64,000 nucleotides of DNA from Adineta ricciae (Eukaryota > Rotifera > Eurotatoria > Adinetida > Adinetidae): the NCBI GenBank assembly GCA_905250025.1, contig CAJNOJ010000228.1:1-64000 (forward strand), read 5' to 3'. Shown one piece after another: positions 47,786 through 60,988 of the stretch (the stretch's first letter is position 1; each line of letters starts with the position of its first letter). The notes under the pieces were generated by a model. It saw only the letters and a program-made list of their open reading frames with translations, made no database searches and was not told the origin of the DNA. A program made the position numbers and the translations under genes.

Positions 47786-49819
47786 ATGTCGGCAATTACA
47801 ACACTGAATCCCAAAGCAGAAAGTGCTCGTCAAGCACAAGCTTTAGCAATTAACATTTCAGCAGCACGTGGTTTAGCAGAAATGCTCAAAACAAATCTAG
47901 GTCCAAAAGGAACAATGAAAATGTACGTAAATCACCATAAATTTCATTCGATTTATTCACACTAGGATGCTCTAGGTTGGTGTCGGGCGCTGGTGATATT
48001 AAGATAACCAAGGATGGCAACACACTTCTTCATGAAATGGTTTGTAAAACTATTTGGACGTGTAAATGTATTATGCTTCGGATTTATTGTAGCAAGTTCA
48101 ACATCCAACTGCATCATTGATTGCTCGTGCTGCAACTGCTCAAGACGATATCACTGGCGATGGAACAACATCGATTGTTCTTTTGATTGGTGAACTACTC
48201 AAACAAGCCGATCTTTACATCTCCGAAGTACAACGACGAAAAAAAGAAATTCATGCAATGCACATTTTTATTCGTCTAGGGTCTCCATCCTCGTATTGTC
48301 GCAGAAGGATTTGACTTGGCTAAGAAAGAAGCATTACAAATTCTTGACAAATGTAAAATACCGATCACAACAGATCGTGAGACACTTGTTCAAATAGCCC
48401 GAACATCCTTACGTACCAAATTATCTGCTGAAAATGCCGACATTCTCACTGATGTTCGTTGAAAACTGTTTCTTATCGTCCAACGATGTCTATATGTTAC
48501 CTATTTAGATTGTTGTTGATGCTATCTTAGCGTTATACGAACAAGGCAAACCAGTTGATTTGAATATGGTCGAAGTCATGGAGATGCAACATCGTACCGA
48601 AGCTGACTCTCGTCTGGTGCGTGGCATTGTTTTAGATCATGGTGGCCGTCATCCGTCGATGCCAAAAGCATTGAAAAATGCTTTTATTCTAACATGCAAT
48701 GTTTCACTCGAATACGAAAAAACGTAAGATGATGGAATGGCATTCAGTACAATGAATCTTTGTTGTTCTTTTAGGGAAGTTAATGCCGGATTCTTTTATA
48801 AAAATGCCGAAGAACGTGATCGTCTTGTTGCATCCGAGCGTAAATTTATTGACGATCGCGTTCAAAAGATTGTTGAATTAAAACGCAAAGTCTGCTCGGG
48901 CGATGATAAAGATAAATCATTCGTTGTTATTAATCAAAAAGGCGTTGATCCATTTTCATTGGACGTTCTCGCTAAAGATGGTATTCTCGCTTTAAGACGT
49001 GCGAAACGTCGTAATATGGAACGCATAACTTTAGCATGTGGTGGCGAAGCAATGAAGTAAGTAATTTGAATTGTCGATCAAATTCATCACTTCCGTTCTC
49101 TTCTATTAGCTCAGTTGAGAATTTAACAAAAGATTGTCTCGGTTTCGCTGAAGACGTCTACGAACATGTTTTGGTACGTAGCGTAAATATCACAGAAACA
49201 AGGAAAACATGTGAATATTTCCTTGTAGGGCGAAGAGAAATTTACGTTTATCGAGGGTTGTAAAAATCCGAAATCCGTAACAGTACTACTCAAAGGTTCT
49301 ACGAAATACATATTAAATCAATTGAAAGATGCTCTTCGCGATGGCCTCCGATCTGTTACCAATGCTCTTGAAGACAGTTAGTATTCATCATTTGCTTTCT
49401 TACTTTGCACTCTGCATCATTATCTAGGTTGCGTTGTGCCTGGTGGCGGTGCATATGAAATTATTGCTCACCAAGCTCTCACTCAGTACAAAGAACAAGT
49501 TAAAGGTCGTGCCCGGTTAGGTGTTCAAGCATTTGCCGAAGCTTTGTTAATTATTCCTAAGGCGATTGCGCAAAATGCGGGACATGATCAACAGGAGACA
49601 ATTGTTAAACTTCAACATGAATATGCAACATCAAAAATTCCCGTTGGCATCGATATTGCCACGGGTGAAGCTATGGAACCGAAATCATTAGGTATACTTG
49701 ACAATTATCGTGTGAAAAAGCAATTGATTCACTCGAGTACATCGATTGCGACCAATTTAATTCTTGTCGATGAGATTCTTCGCGCTGGCTTATCATCATT
49801 ACGTCCAGGTGGACAATAA
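47786..49819 (+). CDS. CCT6A: T-complex protein 1 subunit zeta (CCT6)
   Basis: This is the zeta subunit of the cytosolic CCT/TRiC chaperonin that folds actin and tubulin. About ten exons give about 530 residues. [60 protein letters not shown], then [20 protein letters not shown] (ATPase GDGTT) and [18 protein letters not shown] match the zeta family. [40 protein letters not shown] and [11 protein letters not shown] are also typical. Zeta rather than other subunits is shown by the LNPKAE start and [17 protein letters not shown]. The ATG lies 8 bases after TTTTTTTAG. Confidence 0.95.
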
Positions 49820-51101
49820 ATGCCGTCTTTTTTCGTTCTCATGACATTTTTCGAGAATGAAATGAAGCAAAAACACTGAATTTCATTAGAAAACAAAAGC
49901 AACAGAACAAGTTTTTTTTTTCTTTTTCGTTTCACCAAGCCGTTGTTGTGTTTTTCTTGTTATCCGTGTGGTTTTTTTAACGACGTTGAAATAAAACAAC
50001 CGACAACTTACAAGCCTCTCATATTATTTTATCACAGACCGAAAAGAACATAATCGGCTAATTCCTGAGTATGGAAAATTAATTTTCTCATAACTTACTG
50101 GAGAGACTTCCATTTATGCATTTCCTTCCTCTAGAAAAATTCCCATTTCTAGACGCTATTTCCAAGTCATATCGAAGACCTAACTTTTCAGCATCGGCAT
50201 TTATCATATGAAAGGATTATACTTTCGCTCCACTTCTCGATTGTTAAGGTCATCCCAATCACATTTTAGTGCTACTAGTAAGCGTCCGACGATCAGCAGA
50301 CGACGAAAGCACTTTAAGAATCTAATTATGATTTTAACGCCTACATAAAACGTCTCTGACTCATCCGTATTCAAACGATATCACGATTGATTACGATTTC
50401 ATCGAGCAGAAAACCTGCAATATGTTTTAGCAGACGGGATTATTAATCTATATTTTTCAGTACTAGTTGTGCTGCTAGGATTCTTTTGACTTTTACCACT
50501 TTGATTAACGAACGTACGTCGAGACGGAGGCTTTGATCTATTCTCAACAACATACCAATCTGTACGATCATGAGTAGCGAAACTAAGGGCTAACGACAAA
50601 CCGTGTACCTGTTTTCGATTGATGAGAGAATGCATTGTTCAATTATCACATCTACTAATTAAAGACAAAAATTTCCGCTGACGCACCTACTTAAAATTTA
50701 AACACTTCAATAACGACTTCGAAACAGACGAATAGCTTCAGTTATTGGCATGCAATACAGATAATTTCACCTGCGGTAGTAATTACCCTCATTTAAAATC
50801 TTTGCAGAACTTCGTTCAATCGCCTACGTTGCTAGTTTGATTCTAGTACTCAGAAATAAGCAATCTCATGTGAAGAAATTAAGGTGGCAAATAACAGTAA
50901 ATCAAACAAAGGGAAATAGCCGTTCGAAGAGAACGAGAAAAGGAAGAAGAACTAGTTGAATACCATTCATATAAAAACACCTCCAGGTCATTGGTAACAG
51001 ACTACATTTTTCTTCGCCGAATAAACAAAAAACAAATCCACACGTAAGTCATATGCATACACACACATCGACTTTGATCGTTCATTTGTTTTTTAGAGAC
51101 C
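49820..51101. other. 1.3-kb intergenic stretch, no clear gene
   Basis: AATAAAA near 49990 is a candidate polyadenylation signal for CCT6. A minus-strand ATG frame at 50399-50635 (MHSLINRKQVHGLSLALSFA) has 78 codons and no motif. The 3' part is upstream sequence of the neuropeptide-like gene, with an acceptor (TTTTTTAG) 7 bases before its ATG. Confidence 0.4.
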
Positions 51102-51451
51102 ATGCCGATCACCTTGAAAAACCTTCTCTTAAGTCTTAGTCTCCTTCTCTTCGTTACTCTGTTCATTGGCACACACGCTACTGATACTTCGTCTACTAAC
51201 CAGCTGAATGTAAGTAGGGATTAACGTACTCGATGCTTTACTGTTGAAGTTTCTGTTTGAAGAATGTTCCAAAAGAAGAATCGATGGAAACTCATCGTTA
51301 TATGGCCAAACGACGATTTCTACCAACGCGACGTGAATTAGATGAATATCTCAATGATAGCGATGACAATGAATCTCACTTGAATGTCAAACGATACTTT
51401 TTAAAATCCAAACGGTATTTTCTTAACAGTAAACGAAATGATGTGAGATGA
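51102..51451 (+). CDS. Probable neuropeptide precursor with YFLKS/YFLNS peptides
   Basis: Two exons (51102-51209 and 51263-51451) encode 98 residues. The N-terminal MPITLKNLLLSLSLLLFVTL plus FIGTHAT is a clear signal peptide. Dibasic KR sites occur at residues 52-53, 79-80, 86-87 and 93-94. They delimit a 25-residue piece beginning RFLPTRRELDEYLN and two near-identical pentapeptides, YFLKS (81-85) and YFLNS (88-92), then a short NDVR end. A signal peptide plus repeated short peptides between dibasic sites is the hallmark of a neuropeptide or peptide-hormone precursor. No Gly precedes the cleavage sites, so C-terminal amidation is not expected. I do not recognise the peptide family. Confidence 0.75.
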
Positions 51452-51986
51452 ATGCGATCCTATATAAGAAATGAACACTCATTTATGTAACTGTTATCTT
51501 GAAACAAAGTCATTGTTTTCTGCTAATAAATCTAATGAACAAATAAGAGAGCAATGGTTTGAATCGGTCTGTTTGCTTCTCATGTGAACAAAACACTCCT
51601 TCGTAGCCTCAGTCCACTGACAGCGAGTTCTATATTAAACAAGCCATTTATTTCAATGAATATTATCAGTAATGATCCTGTCAAGAAAAGTATTGAATAC
51701 TTTCCTAATGACGAGTAGATCCTATTGAACGTGACTGAAAAATTTTACATCAACAAAACAAAAGCACAAACATATATGTAGAGATATAGATATAAATCTT
51801 GATTAACAAAAAAAAAACATCGATAAATAAAACACGATTAGAGTAGATAGGAAAAGGTTATTTATAGATATATTGCACGAAAATCTTTATTTTTTCTTTT
51901 TGCGGGTGAGAGAAACGAGTAGATGAGATTAGACATAGAACAGACAAGCCGAGAATAGAAACAAAGATATATAGATGCTTTGATTA
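51452..51986. other. Convergent 3' region
   Basis: This lies between the neuropeptide-like gene (plus) and the phosphotransferase gene (minus). AATAAA near 51525 is a candidate polyadenylation signal for the former. A/T-rich runs follow; nothing else is recognised. Confidence 0.45.
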
Positions 51987-53910
51987 TTATTGATGTTTAA
52001 CATGAACTTCAGCTGGTGGTGGTTGTTTCGATTGATCAGTAATTTTAAAAGCACGAATATTCAAATGATCACAAATTTGTCGAACCTGAAAACAAAAATG
52101 ATAATCCGTATCGAGCATAGCACATGAAAATTGAACTTACCACACAAATGGCGTAATGTAAATGTGCCAAAATAACAAAAATATTCAAAAGAAACAAAAG
52201 TTTGAATTCCATTTTTTCACTAAATGCACCGTAGACAGACATGATTTGTATCGGAACGAAACAGTAGAGAAGATTATTGACGCCATCCGAACGCGTTGAG
52301 GTCATTTGAGCCACGACAAGACGGCACTAGAACGTAAAGCGTAGTGCGTTTTCCAAAGATTTTCATTTTGTTCTTACGGCAATGTTCGAAAAAGTCGCAC
52401 CGACAGCGGAGAAAAATATTCGCGATTGTTTCTGCATTATCATATGAGGAGAAGCAAGACCCCACCAAGTTGACGAGAGAAACAAAATTGCTGGTGAGAT
52501 CAATGGCCGAAGTGCTTCGTAGTACGTTCGGTTATAACCGGTTCCATTTTTATACGATCTATGTACGAAATTCATAGATCAGGAATGAAATTACAACTTC
52601 TTTGTACTTACTCTTGAATATGCTTAATACTAATGGGAACAGACGTACATATTGCAAATACTATTCGGAAAAAAAAGGAATATGTTGCAAGAAGACGAAA
52701 ATAAGGAACTTACGAGGCCAGATGATTTCCACGCATCTTGCAAATGGGATATTGATTATTGGAACATCGAAATGGAAAACAGCTGGAGTAAAAAAATATG
52801 CTAATAGATAAGTAATAGTCATGATCTATGCAGAAGAATCAAGTCAAAATATGCATATTTTTCTAATGAAATTATCTACCAGCATCGATATGTCATAGGA
52901 CCATGGCAGATATAAGACTTTGGTATTGTATTTTTCCCAATGCGAGTCAATGAATGACAGGTAAATGATCCATAAAAGCATATGCATAGCCATTGGACTG
53001 AAACCATATTCACTTTTGGATATAACGGAAAAAATGCAGACGGGAAAGAGAAAACAGGCCCATGAATCCACACCATGATCGAACAGTTCTCCTAGTGCAC
53101 TACTTGATTTAGTACGACGAGCTTGTTTTCCATCCATTCCGTCTGAAGTGCACAAAACAATAAGAAAAATCGTCTCGATTTCATTGCCTTTATGTTTACC
53201 TAATTGATGTGAACAAAACTGGCATAGAGCGGCAACGAGCCATATCCATCGTGGAAGAGCGAGTGCTTCGGTAAAGTAAAAATCGTAGTAAGAAAACATA
53301 ACGAAATTGAAAACGAGCAGCAGAAAGCCAAGAAATGTCATTAAATTCGGTGCAAACCATCGTGGAAAGAACTAAGAATAAACACATGAGTAGTTACGGT
53401 CGATTACAATCGAATTCGATCGTTTATCATTGTTAAACAATCATCGTCAATGTTTATGACCGATAGTTAACCCTTCCATCAGTTTCTACTGGATCAGCAA
53501 TCGAGTGAAATTGAAAACGAGCTGCATATCATCTCTTATCCTGACGAAATCAGGAAGAAGCGAAAAAAAAATTCCCCCGGGGAGTCCCGGTTAACGATGT
53601 TTTTTTGATCGCTATTCAAAGATATGACCTTTTCATTAGATATACTTCTATTCTTCCAAATTATTAAGAATTCTTAGGGAAAATGGGTATCTCATTCAAG
53701 AAAACATTTCAAAAATGTGATTATCATACCTCCACACACCGATTCCAAAATGGTTGCATGACATAAATCGACACTGGAGATGTATCAACCGCATTATACT
53801 ACAAACAAAAGAAAAAAAATCGACTTCAATTCGTGCTATTCGTTTACCTTGTATTCATTAAGACCTTTCAAATGTTCTCGACCGAGATACTGATAATTGA
53901 AGAGATTCAT
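51987..53910 (-). CDS. SELENOI: Ethanolaminephosphotransferase (EPT1/SELENOI type) without selenocysteine
   Basis: This Golgi/ER enzyme makes phosphatidylethanolamine or plasmenyl-PE from CDP-ethanolamine and diacylglycerol. About eight exons give roughly 390 residues. It starts MNLFNYQYLGREHLKGLNEY, then YNAVDTSPVSIYVMQPFWNR, FPRWFAPNLMTFLGFLLLVF, and the CDP-alcohol phosphotransferase signature DGMDGKQARR with LGELFDHGVDSWAC. SHWEKYNTKVLYLPWSYDIS is characteristic of EPT1. Later membrane segments run to LAHLHYAICVV. The C-terminus is ICDHLNIRAFKITD plus a Pro-rich tail ending EVHVKHQ and TAA; human SELENOI has a UGA selenocysteine beyond this region, absent here. A 57-nt intron inside the catalytic region is free of stops, so the frame reads through it. 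Confidence 0.9.
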
Positions 53911-54210
53911 CTTTCGTCAATTCGTTTGTCGATTGTCTGTTCTGATAATAACAAAAGCAAGGCGAAGAGGAAAAAGAATGGCATAGTGCCATTCTTACAA
54001 TCCCATTCGTCTGCGAGATGAACCAATTATAATTGAATCTAGTCCATAGTTTTCTCTTATCTTCTGCAATGGATGTTTATTATTCTTCTTGTCGACTTGA
54101 GTTTTTTTTTCTTCGGATCCAAACTTGTTGTTTGATTTGAATCTTTTCTTTTTGTTTTGCTTTATCGTCATTTTACGTCTTTACATGTAAATGAGAATAT
54201 TTTTATCTGA
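53911..54210. other. Divergent promoter region between the phosphotransferase and CERT genes
   Basis: These 300 bp separate two divergent start codons. The stretch is T-rich on the CERT side. No acceptor sits right before the CERT ATG, unlike several neighbours. Confidence 0.45.
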
Positions 54211-57200
54211 ATGGCAACAATTGTGGAATATCCAACAACATCCGATGATGAAGAATCATTAGAGGATGAGAAAACAACTAGCGGATCATTTCGAAACGGA
54301 GATTTTCAAGGACAACTTTTCAAATGGACGAATTATTTACACGGCTGGCAGGAAAGATATTTAATCTTGAAAAATGGCTTCTTAAATTATTACAAGAGTC
54401 CATCCGACATTGGTCTCGGTTGTCGAGGCGCTCTTTCTGTTAAACAAGCGCTAATACAGGTGAGCATCAGCTGAGATCAGATAACTATCTTACGGACACC
54501 TGATGCTAAAAATAGATGTTTATTCGAAACATGTACTCATTCATACTTTTAGTCTCATGAATTCGATGAATGTCGCTTCGATGTACGTGTTGGCGATTCG
54601 GTATGGTATCTACGTGCACATAGTCCTGAAGATCGTGAACGATGGATTCAAGCATTGGAAGATCACAAACAACTGTGTAAAAGCGAATCGGGTTATGGAA
54701 GTGAGACGAGCCTTCGACGCCACCCAAGTCTTGGCTCGCTAGCGTCAACAGCAAGCGCAAGTATTGCGTCGACAGGTTCATTCAAAGTAAAGCGAAAATT
54801 GTCTTGATGGACTCGAAACAAACTTTCGAGCGGTGATTCATCTTCTAGAAAGATCGGAATTTAAAGGAAAAATTAAATGAATTAGAAACATTTCGAGAAC
54901 TACTTGTCCAACAAGTATCCACATTACAAACATATTTCGATGCTTGTGCGAATGCGGTAACAACAGGGTTCGAACCATATCAGAAAGAATGTACGTAGAC
55001 AAGCGTGTATTACCTTTGGATTTTCAACTGCACTTTGTTTAGATGAGAATGCTGCTGATATTGATTTTGAAGAATCGTTGGATAAACATTGTCCAGACAA
55101 AACTAAACCGAGTGAGATATAAAGAGAAAACGAGTGAATGTCTTTGTTCATGGAAAAGTTTCTTTATAGAAATCGACCGTTTAGCTTTGGGTGATCATGC
55201 AGCTATGGCAATTGACTTCAAAGGAGAAGGTTGAATATTTCTTCTTCTTCGAAATTGATCGATTAGCACACTTATTTTCATTGTAGCCCTGACGTTTAAA
55301 GCTACTACGGATGGAGTCATTCATAATCTAGCATTTTGTATTGAATTAATGCAAAAACGAGAAGATATTTGGAGAAAAAAATATGAAAAAGTGAGAGCCA
55401 ATTGGCCTGAAAGAAACAAAGTTCACCGTTCGTTTTGTTATTCCTAGGAACTAGAACGTCGAAAGAAATTTCAAGACTTGTATTCTAAAGTCAACAAACA
55501 AAAACTATCTGCTTTTGGTTCTCCAGATATGGAGGTAATTATTTGCTCGAAACACAACCGTATGATTATTTGTTTCTTATTTCAAGGAAGGACCACATAC
55601 TATCTTAAAAGAAGATGAATTTTATGATGCACTCGATCAATCTCTCGATCGAATCGATCGTGAAACTGATAGTTATCAACGTGTGGTAAGTGTTCTTTTT
55701 CTTTTTGGTACACCGTATTGTAAATGAGTAACTAAGATCGTAATCAATCATACGCGCTATAGGCCGAATAAAACCGTTCTGTTCTTTGATCAACACATAA
55801 CTCGCCGAGATAAATGTTCTTATTTTATAACATATACATACAACCACGAGAAGAATTTGTTAGTCATCAGGTGTAAGAATAGTGGGAGAAATGACGTGTC
55901 GACGACAGTAAAACGAACATGAGAAAGGAATCACGAGAGATCCTTTCCTGTCACTTGTCTGCAATTCACGATTTCAAATACCGTTTCATATTTCATCCAT
56001 CAGTATTCATAAGATTGATTACGATATGGTTTGAATGAATCAGAGAGGATTGAAATCGTATAACTTATGTTTGTATCGTTTGTCTAGTTGAAATCGTCCA
56101 AATCAAAAAATTCCGCTGATGCAACAGCCAATCAATCAAAATCTTCACTCAAAATCTCTCCAACAACAGTTACCAATGCAACAGTAGTCTCGACGCCACA
56201 CGAGGGCAATTTAGTCATTCAAGGCAAACATCGGCTAGCGAATGAAGTAAATAGCTTCTTTCTTTGGATAATATTTGATTGTTTCATCTTCGATTCATTA
56301 GATCGAACGCATCGTTCAAGAACATTTACAGTACGTTCGTGAATCTGTCAGTCACGGTTGGGATTTGATCCACCAAGAGGGCGAAATGAAAGTCTATCGA
56401 CGTGAAGTAGAAGAGAATGGTATCGTTATTGATCCTCTCAAATGTTTCCATACAATCAAAGTAAATAGAATGGATAATTTGTTGGTCTTTCGATTACATC
56501 CCGAATTTAGGGTGTTACCGGTCATGAAATTTGTCGATACTTTTGGGAATATCAATATCGAATGGAATGGGAAAGTACGTACAAAAACGTCGTTTGTTCA
56601 TTCACTAAGTTTACTCTCGATTGCTAGCTACACTTGATTCAACCAAAATTATCGAAGTCCTAGACCCCGATACAGTGATATTTTTTCAACTACATAAACG
56701 TGTATGGCCAGCTGCGCAACGTGATTCATGTTTCTGGTCGCATATTCGATGTATATCCAATTCCGAAGAAGATCAGCCGACATGGCTTGTTGTCAACTAC
56801 ACAACACCGCATCCACTTGCACCAGTAAGGAAATCCAATACGAGGAAGTTCTCAAGAAAACTTATCATATTACTTTCCTAGATCAAATCGCCTCAAGTTC
56901 GTCTAGTAGCAAATGTCGCATTGATATGTGAAACAATCATCAATGAACCCCCACTTAATCCACAAGATATCAAACGAGAAAATCTGGAATGCAAACTAAC
57001 CTATGTTGCTCTTAGTACGTAGTAAATAGCATTCGAAATAAACGTAGACGAACTTCGTATTTCAACTTTAGTTAATCCAGGTGGATGGGTTCCTAGTGTG
57101 GGCGTGAGAAAGTAAAGTTTTGTTCCATCGTTTCGATTGTGAAAGCTAATCTTCGAATTTTAGTGTGGCCAAACGTGAATATCCGCGTTTCATAAAACGA

Positions 57201-57251
57201 TTCACATCTTACGTAGTCGATCAAACACGCGACAAGCCAATCCTATTTTGA
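54211..57251 (+). CDS. CERT1: Ceramide transfer protein (CERT/STARD11)
   Basis: CERT carries ceramide from the ER to the trans-Golgi. About ten exons give roughly 610 residues. The PH domain (residues about 28-120) starts [20 protein letters not shown] and ends [20 protein letters not shown]. The serine-repeat motif is conserved: [20 protein letters not shown] and following Ser/Thr. [20 protein letters not shown] is the coiled-coil region. An FFAT-type motif for VAP binding reads [13 protein letters not shown]. The START domain begins [20 protein letters not shown] and continues [47 protein letters not shown] and [10 protein letters not shown], ending DKPILF like the human protein. One 400-bp intron (55687-56087) is unusually long for this window. 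Confidence 0.94.
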
Positions 57252-58004
57252 TTTCAATGCACAAATTCATCTGACGAAATCGACCCATCATTTCTATTCT
57301 GTCTTGGTATCCTTCCCTACAAAACTTTCGATATTCTGTCTCTGTTTCTTTCTTCTTGTTCTGCATATCAATATATCTTTTGTTATTGATGTTATTATTT
57401 CCAATTTTTCACATTGCTGACTCCTCTGTATACATACCATGTGATGCTATGAATGTTTCTTTTCTTTTGTATATGAAAAAAACAAACAACCATCATGCAT
57501 TCATTCAGAGACATATACCAAAAGAAATCTCGTTCTGATCTAACGTTTGCAATTCATGTTTGTAGAATTTCTCTGACGAGAGACTCGGAATGAGGTTCAA
57601 ATCTTTAAAATCACATTCAGGTTGTATGCTTGCTATAAATTATTTTTCTTTCTATACTAAAATTTTTGTAGGAATAAATAATTTATCCCGAATAACAATT
57701 TATCGATGAAGTACTTGAAAATTTTCATTGAATAGTTTCAATATCAAGGATAAGTAGAGGCTTATTCGATCGACTATTCAATCATCGACCGATAAGTATC
57801 AAAGCTTGCGTATACCACTCGCACGTAATAATATTCGTTGTATGTGTATGAAAAGGCGTGCTTAGATAGCGAATACATGACTGAAGCCTTTGCACGCTAA
57901 TTTATTTTCTGTTCTGTTCTCGTATGAGTACATGTTATATTGACATGGGTTGATTTGCATTGGATATTCAAACTTCTTTTGCAGCTTTAGATTATTTTTA
58001 AGCC
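57252..58004. other. Intergenic stretch before the SLC26 gene
   Basis: This AT-rich stretch has one short frame (57356-57538) lacking motifs. An acceptor (TTTTGCAG) precedes the next ATG by about 20 bases. Confidence 0.4.
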
Positions 58005-60725
58005 ATGAGCGACCAGGAAGTTAGCAATAATGATATAGATCAAGATATAACCGTTGTCAGTGAATTTATTCCGAAAGCTCATAGTTTTCAATCGTTTGTT
58101 GATCACTATGGAGCAGATGAAACACATCTAACTCGAACAGATTATATTAAGCACTATTTTCAAAAGCATTGCGGATCGTTCAGTTTTTTGTGCTGTCTCA
58201 ATGCAATCCTCGAACGGATTCCATTAATTCGATGTCTCAAAGATTACAAAATACGTCAAAATCTCTATGGAGATATCATGGCTGGTATCATCGTCGCGAT
58301 CATGCATATACCCCAGGGTAAGCTAAAAAACATGTTTTAAATAACTGTTTGTTTGTTTGTCAATATAGGAATGGCTTATGGCGTTTTAACAACATTACCA
58401 CCGGTTCATGGTAACGAATTGATCTGAAAGATAATTTCTGTAACGTTTGATTGGTTAGGGTTATATGTATCGTTCTATCCAGTGGTTGTGTATATGATTT
58501 TTGGCACATGTCCACACCTATCCATTGGTAATCTTGAGATAATGATTGAGTTTTGAAAACGAAACATCAACTGTTTGCTTTCAGGAACGTTTGCTGTGAT
58601 ATCACTGATGGTCGCTCAAGCGATAGAAGGTATCCTTAGTTCACCGATGCACGTGATAAACAATGGAAATGAGACATTTTCCAATGAATCAATACCTTCG
58701 TTGATTGATGAGAAAATTCGTATATCAACTACGCTTGCTCTTCTTGTCGGTCTCATTCAAGTAAATTCGAATGTTTCACTTCGAAAACAAGATCCATTCT
58801 TATTTCTACATTTGATTAGGTTCTTTTGTTCTTTCTACGTCTCGGCTTCTTAAGTGTTTATTTAACTGAACCGTTCATCAGTGGTTTTACGTCAGGCAGT
58901 GCTGTTCACGTTCTTACGAGTCAACTTCCACTCATGTTCGGGGTGAAAAGTCCGCGCGGAATCCAGGGCCCATTTAAGATACCGAAATTCTATATAAAAC
59001 TAGTTCATATAGTTCTTCGCCGTATTAATTGGGTATCAAGTGCGATAGGGCTCACTTCTGTAGTTCTTTTATACTTCGCGAAATATTTAAACGAACGATT
59101 TAAAGCAAAAATTCGCATTGTACTCCCATTAGAATTAGTTTTGGTATGTCAACATATTGATGAACTTCTTTGATTGCAACGAAAAAGTTGTCTAGATAAT
59201 CATTGGAACAGTTCTTTCACATTTTACTCATCTACATGAAGACTTTGGTATATCAATTGTCGGAGAAATAAAACGAGGTTTGCCACCGCCGGCCTTGCCC
59301 ACATTTGATCACGTCAATCAACTGATCGTACCGGCAATCACAATTGCTGCTGTGAGTTTTTCGATTTCGATTTCCATGGCCAAAATGTTCAGTCGAAAAC
59401 ACGGTTATAAAGTCAGTTCAAATCAAGTACGTCGTCATGTACCTTGTCATAGACTAGTTCGACGAAGAAATGACTTGATTTCAGGAATTGTTAGCTTACG
59501 GAATGGCCAATGTGCTTTCATCGTTCTTTCAATGTTATCCAAATGCTGGCTCATTGAGTCGTTCGGTTGTTCAAGAAGGTAGTGGTGGGAAAACATTGCT
59601 GATTGGAGGATTTTCTTCGATCGTTTTGGCTTCGGTTATCGTGGCGCTGACGCCATTGTTTCGTTCATTGCCCATGACTTGTTTAGCAGCGATTATCATT
59701 GTTAATCTAAAGGGCCTTATATTTCAAATCAAAGATCTGATCTTTTATTTCCGAATTAGTTTGCTTGAATGCGTAAGAATGAATGAAAAACACCGGAGAT
59801 GACTGTATTTCCGTATAATCATAGATTCTATGGACGATGACATTCGTGTCCGTTGTTTTGTTCGATGTAGACATTGGTTTGTACGTTGGTATATGTACAT
59901 CCTTCGTGATCAATACCGTACGAACTCAAAAGTAAGGTTGAATTGATTCTGAAAGAAACAATCAATTGAAATCGTTCTTTCAGACCTCGTTTTGTCACAC
60001 TTGGTCAAGTTGATACGACAGGAATCTATAAAAATATTGTTTATTTTCCTTTGGTAAGTTACAAGAAGTCGTATCTGACGAATGTACTCATTTCATGTCT
60101 AGGCACATCAATATGATCGCATCAAGATACTTCGTTTCGATGAATCTCTCTATGCATGTAATTCCGTATTTTTTAAGCGGAAATTTTACGAACTCATTGG
60201 TATACAAAACATACAGTCGCCAATCATTCCGTATGGAAAGAGTAAAGACACTCACGCTCGTGAATCTCCTTATAAATGTGTTATTCTCGATTGTTCACCA
60301 TTCAATTATATCGATACAGTCGGTGTCAAATTACTCGTCGATGTAAGACACTGGCCCGAACAAAGAACTTGTTTTTCTAAGGAAGTTCTCTTTTTTTTTC
60401 TTTAGATTTTTCATGATCTGAACAAGCGAGGAATAGTTTTCTTCTTGAGTGAATGTCGCTGTAAGTCATTGAACATTGCTTTGATATATCCAATCGTTTC
60501 ATTTAGTCGAAGTTCGTCAAAAATTTGATGTAATGAAGTTTTATGAGAAAATTGATTTTCATAAAATCTACGTGACAACCCATGACGCAGTTGAAGCTGC
60601 GAGAGATTCTCTAAATCATGGTATGTCCGCATTCGATGCACTATTCATTAAAAAAAAACGTTTTTCTGTTCTTAATAGAGTTGTTGAACAGTTCAGCAGT
60701 GTTCGTGCCTGTGACCCATTCGTAG
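58005..60725 (+). CDS. SLC26-family anion transporter with C-terminal STAS domain
   Basis: This is a multi-pass plasma-membrane anion exchanger (sulfate, chloride, bicarbonate or similar). About thirteen exons give roughly 700 residues. Conserved parts: LYGDIMAGIIVAIMHIPQGM and AYGVLTTLPPVHGLYVSFYP (the SLC26 signature), GTFAVISLMVAQ, FLSVYLTEPFISGFTSGSAV, TSQLPLMFGV, AVSFSISISMAKMFSRKHGY and ELLAYGMANVLSSFFQCYPN, followed by GSLSRSVVQEGSGGKT. The STAS domain is seen as YKCVILDCSPFNYIDTVGVK and LLVDIFHDLNKRGIVFFLSE. The last intron joins NHE to LLNSSAVFVPVTHS and TAG at 60725. Which SLC26 member it matches cannot be decided by eye. It is convergent with the PPP6R gene. Confidence 0.9.
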
Positions 60726-60988
60726 TTTAGCTTTTCTTGCTCTTACATGTCGACGCTTAATCAGTATATAGAACAGTAGATGGCGACTTTCATGAAAAGA
60801 AGAACTGCAATATTCATCTCGTGTATTTTTCTTTTATGAATCAGCGCCAATGAATTCGAAAATACACCTAAATACGTTTGAAAATCAAGTTGCAGCGGCC
60901 AAAGGACAAATCAAATGAACACAGACACAATTATACAAATATATTAAAGCGCACGAACAAAATAGATGTATAGAAAACAAAAATATTG

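Noticed and set aside
50399..50635. 78-codon minus-strand frame
   Set aside because: No motif, no neighbouring exons and no acceptor or clear context.
53833..54021. Plus-strand frame in the phosphotransferase 5' region
   Set aside because: It is antisense to the first coding exon of the phosphotransferase and lacks motifs.
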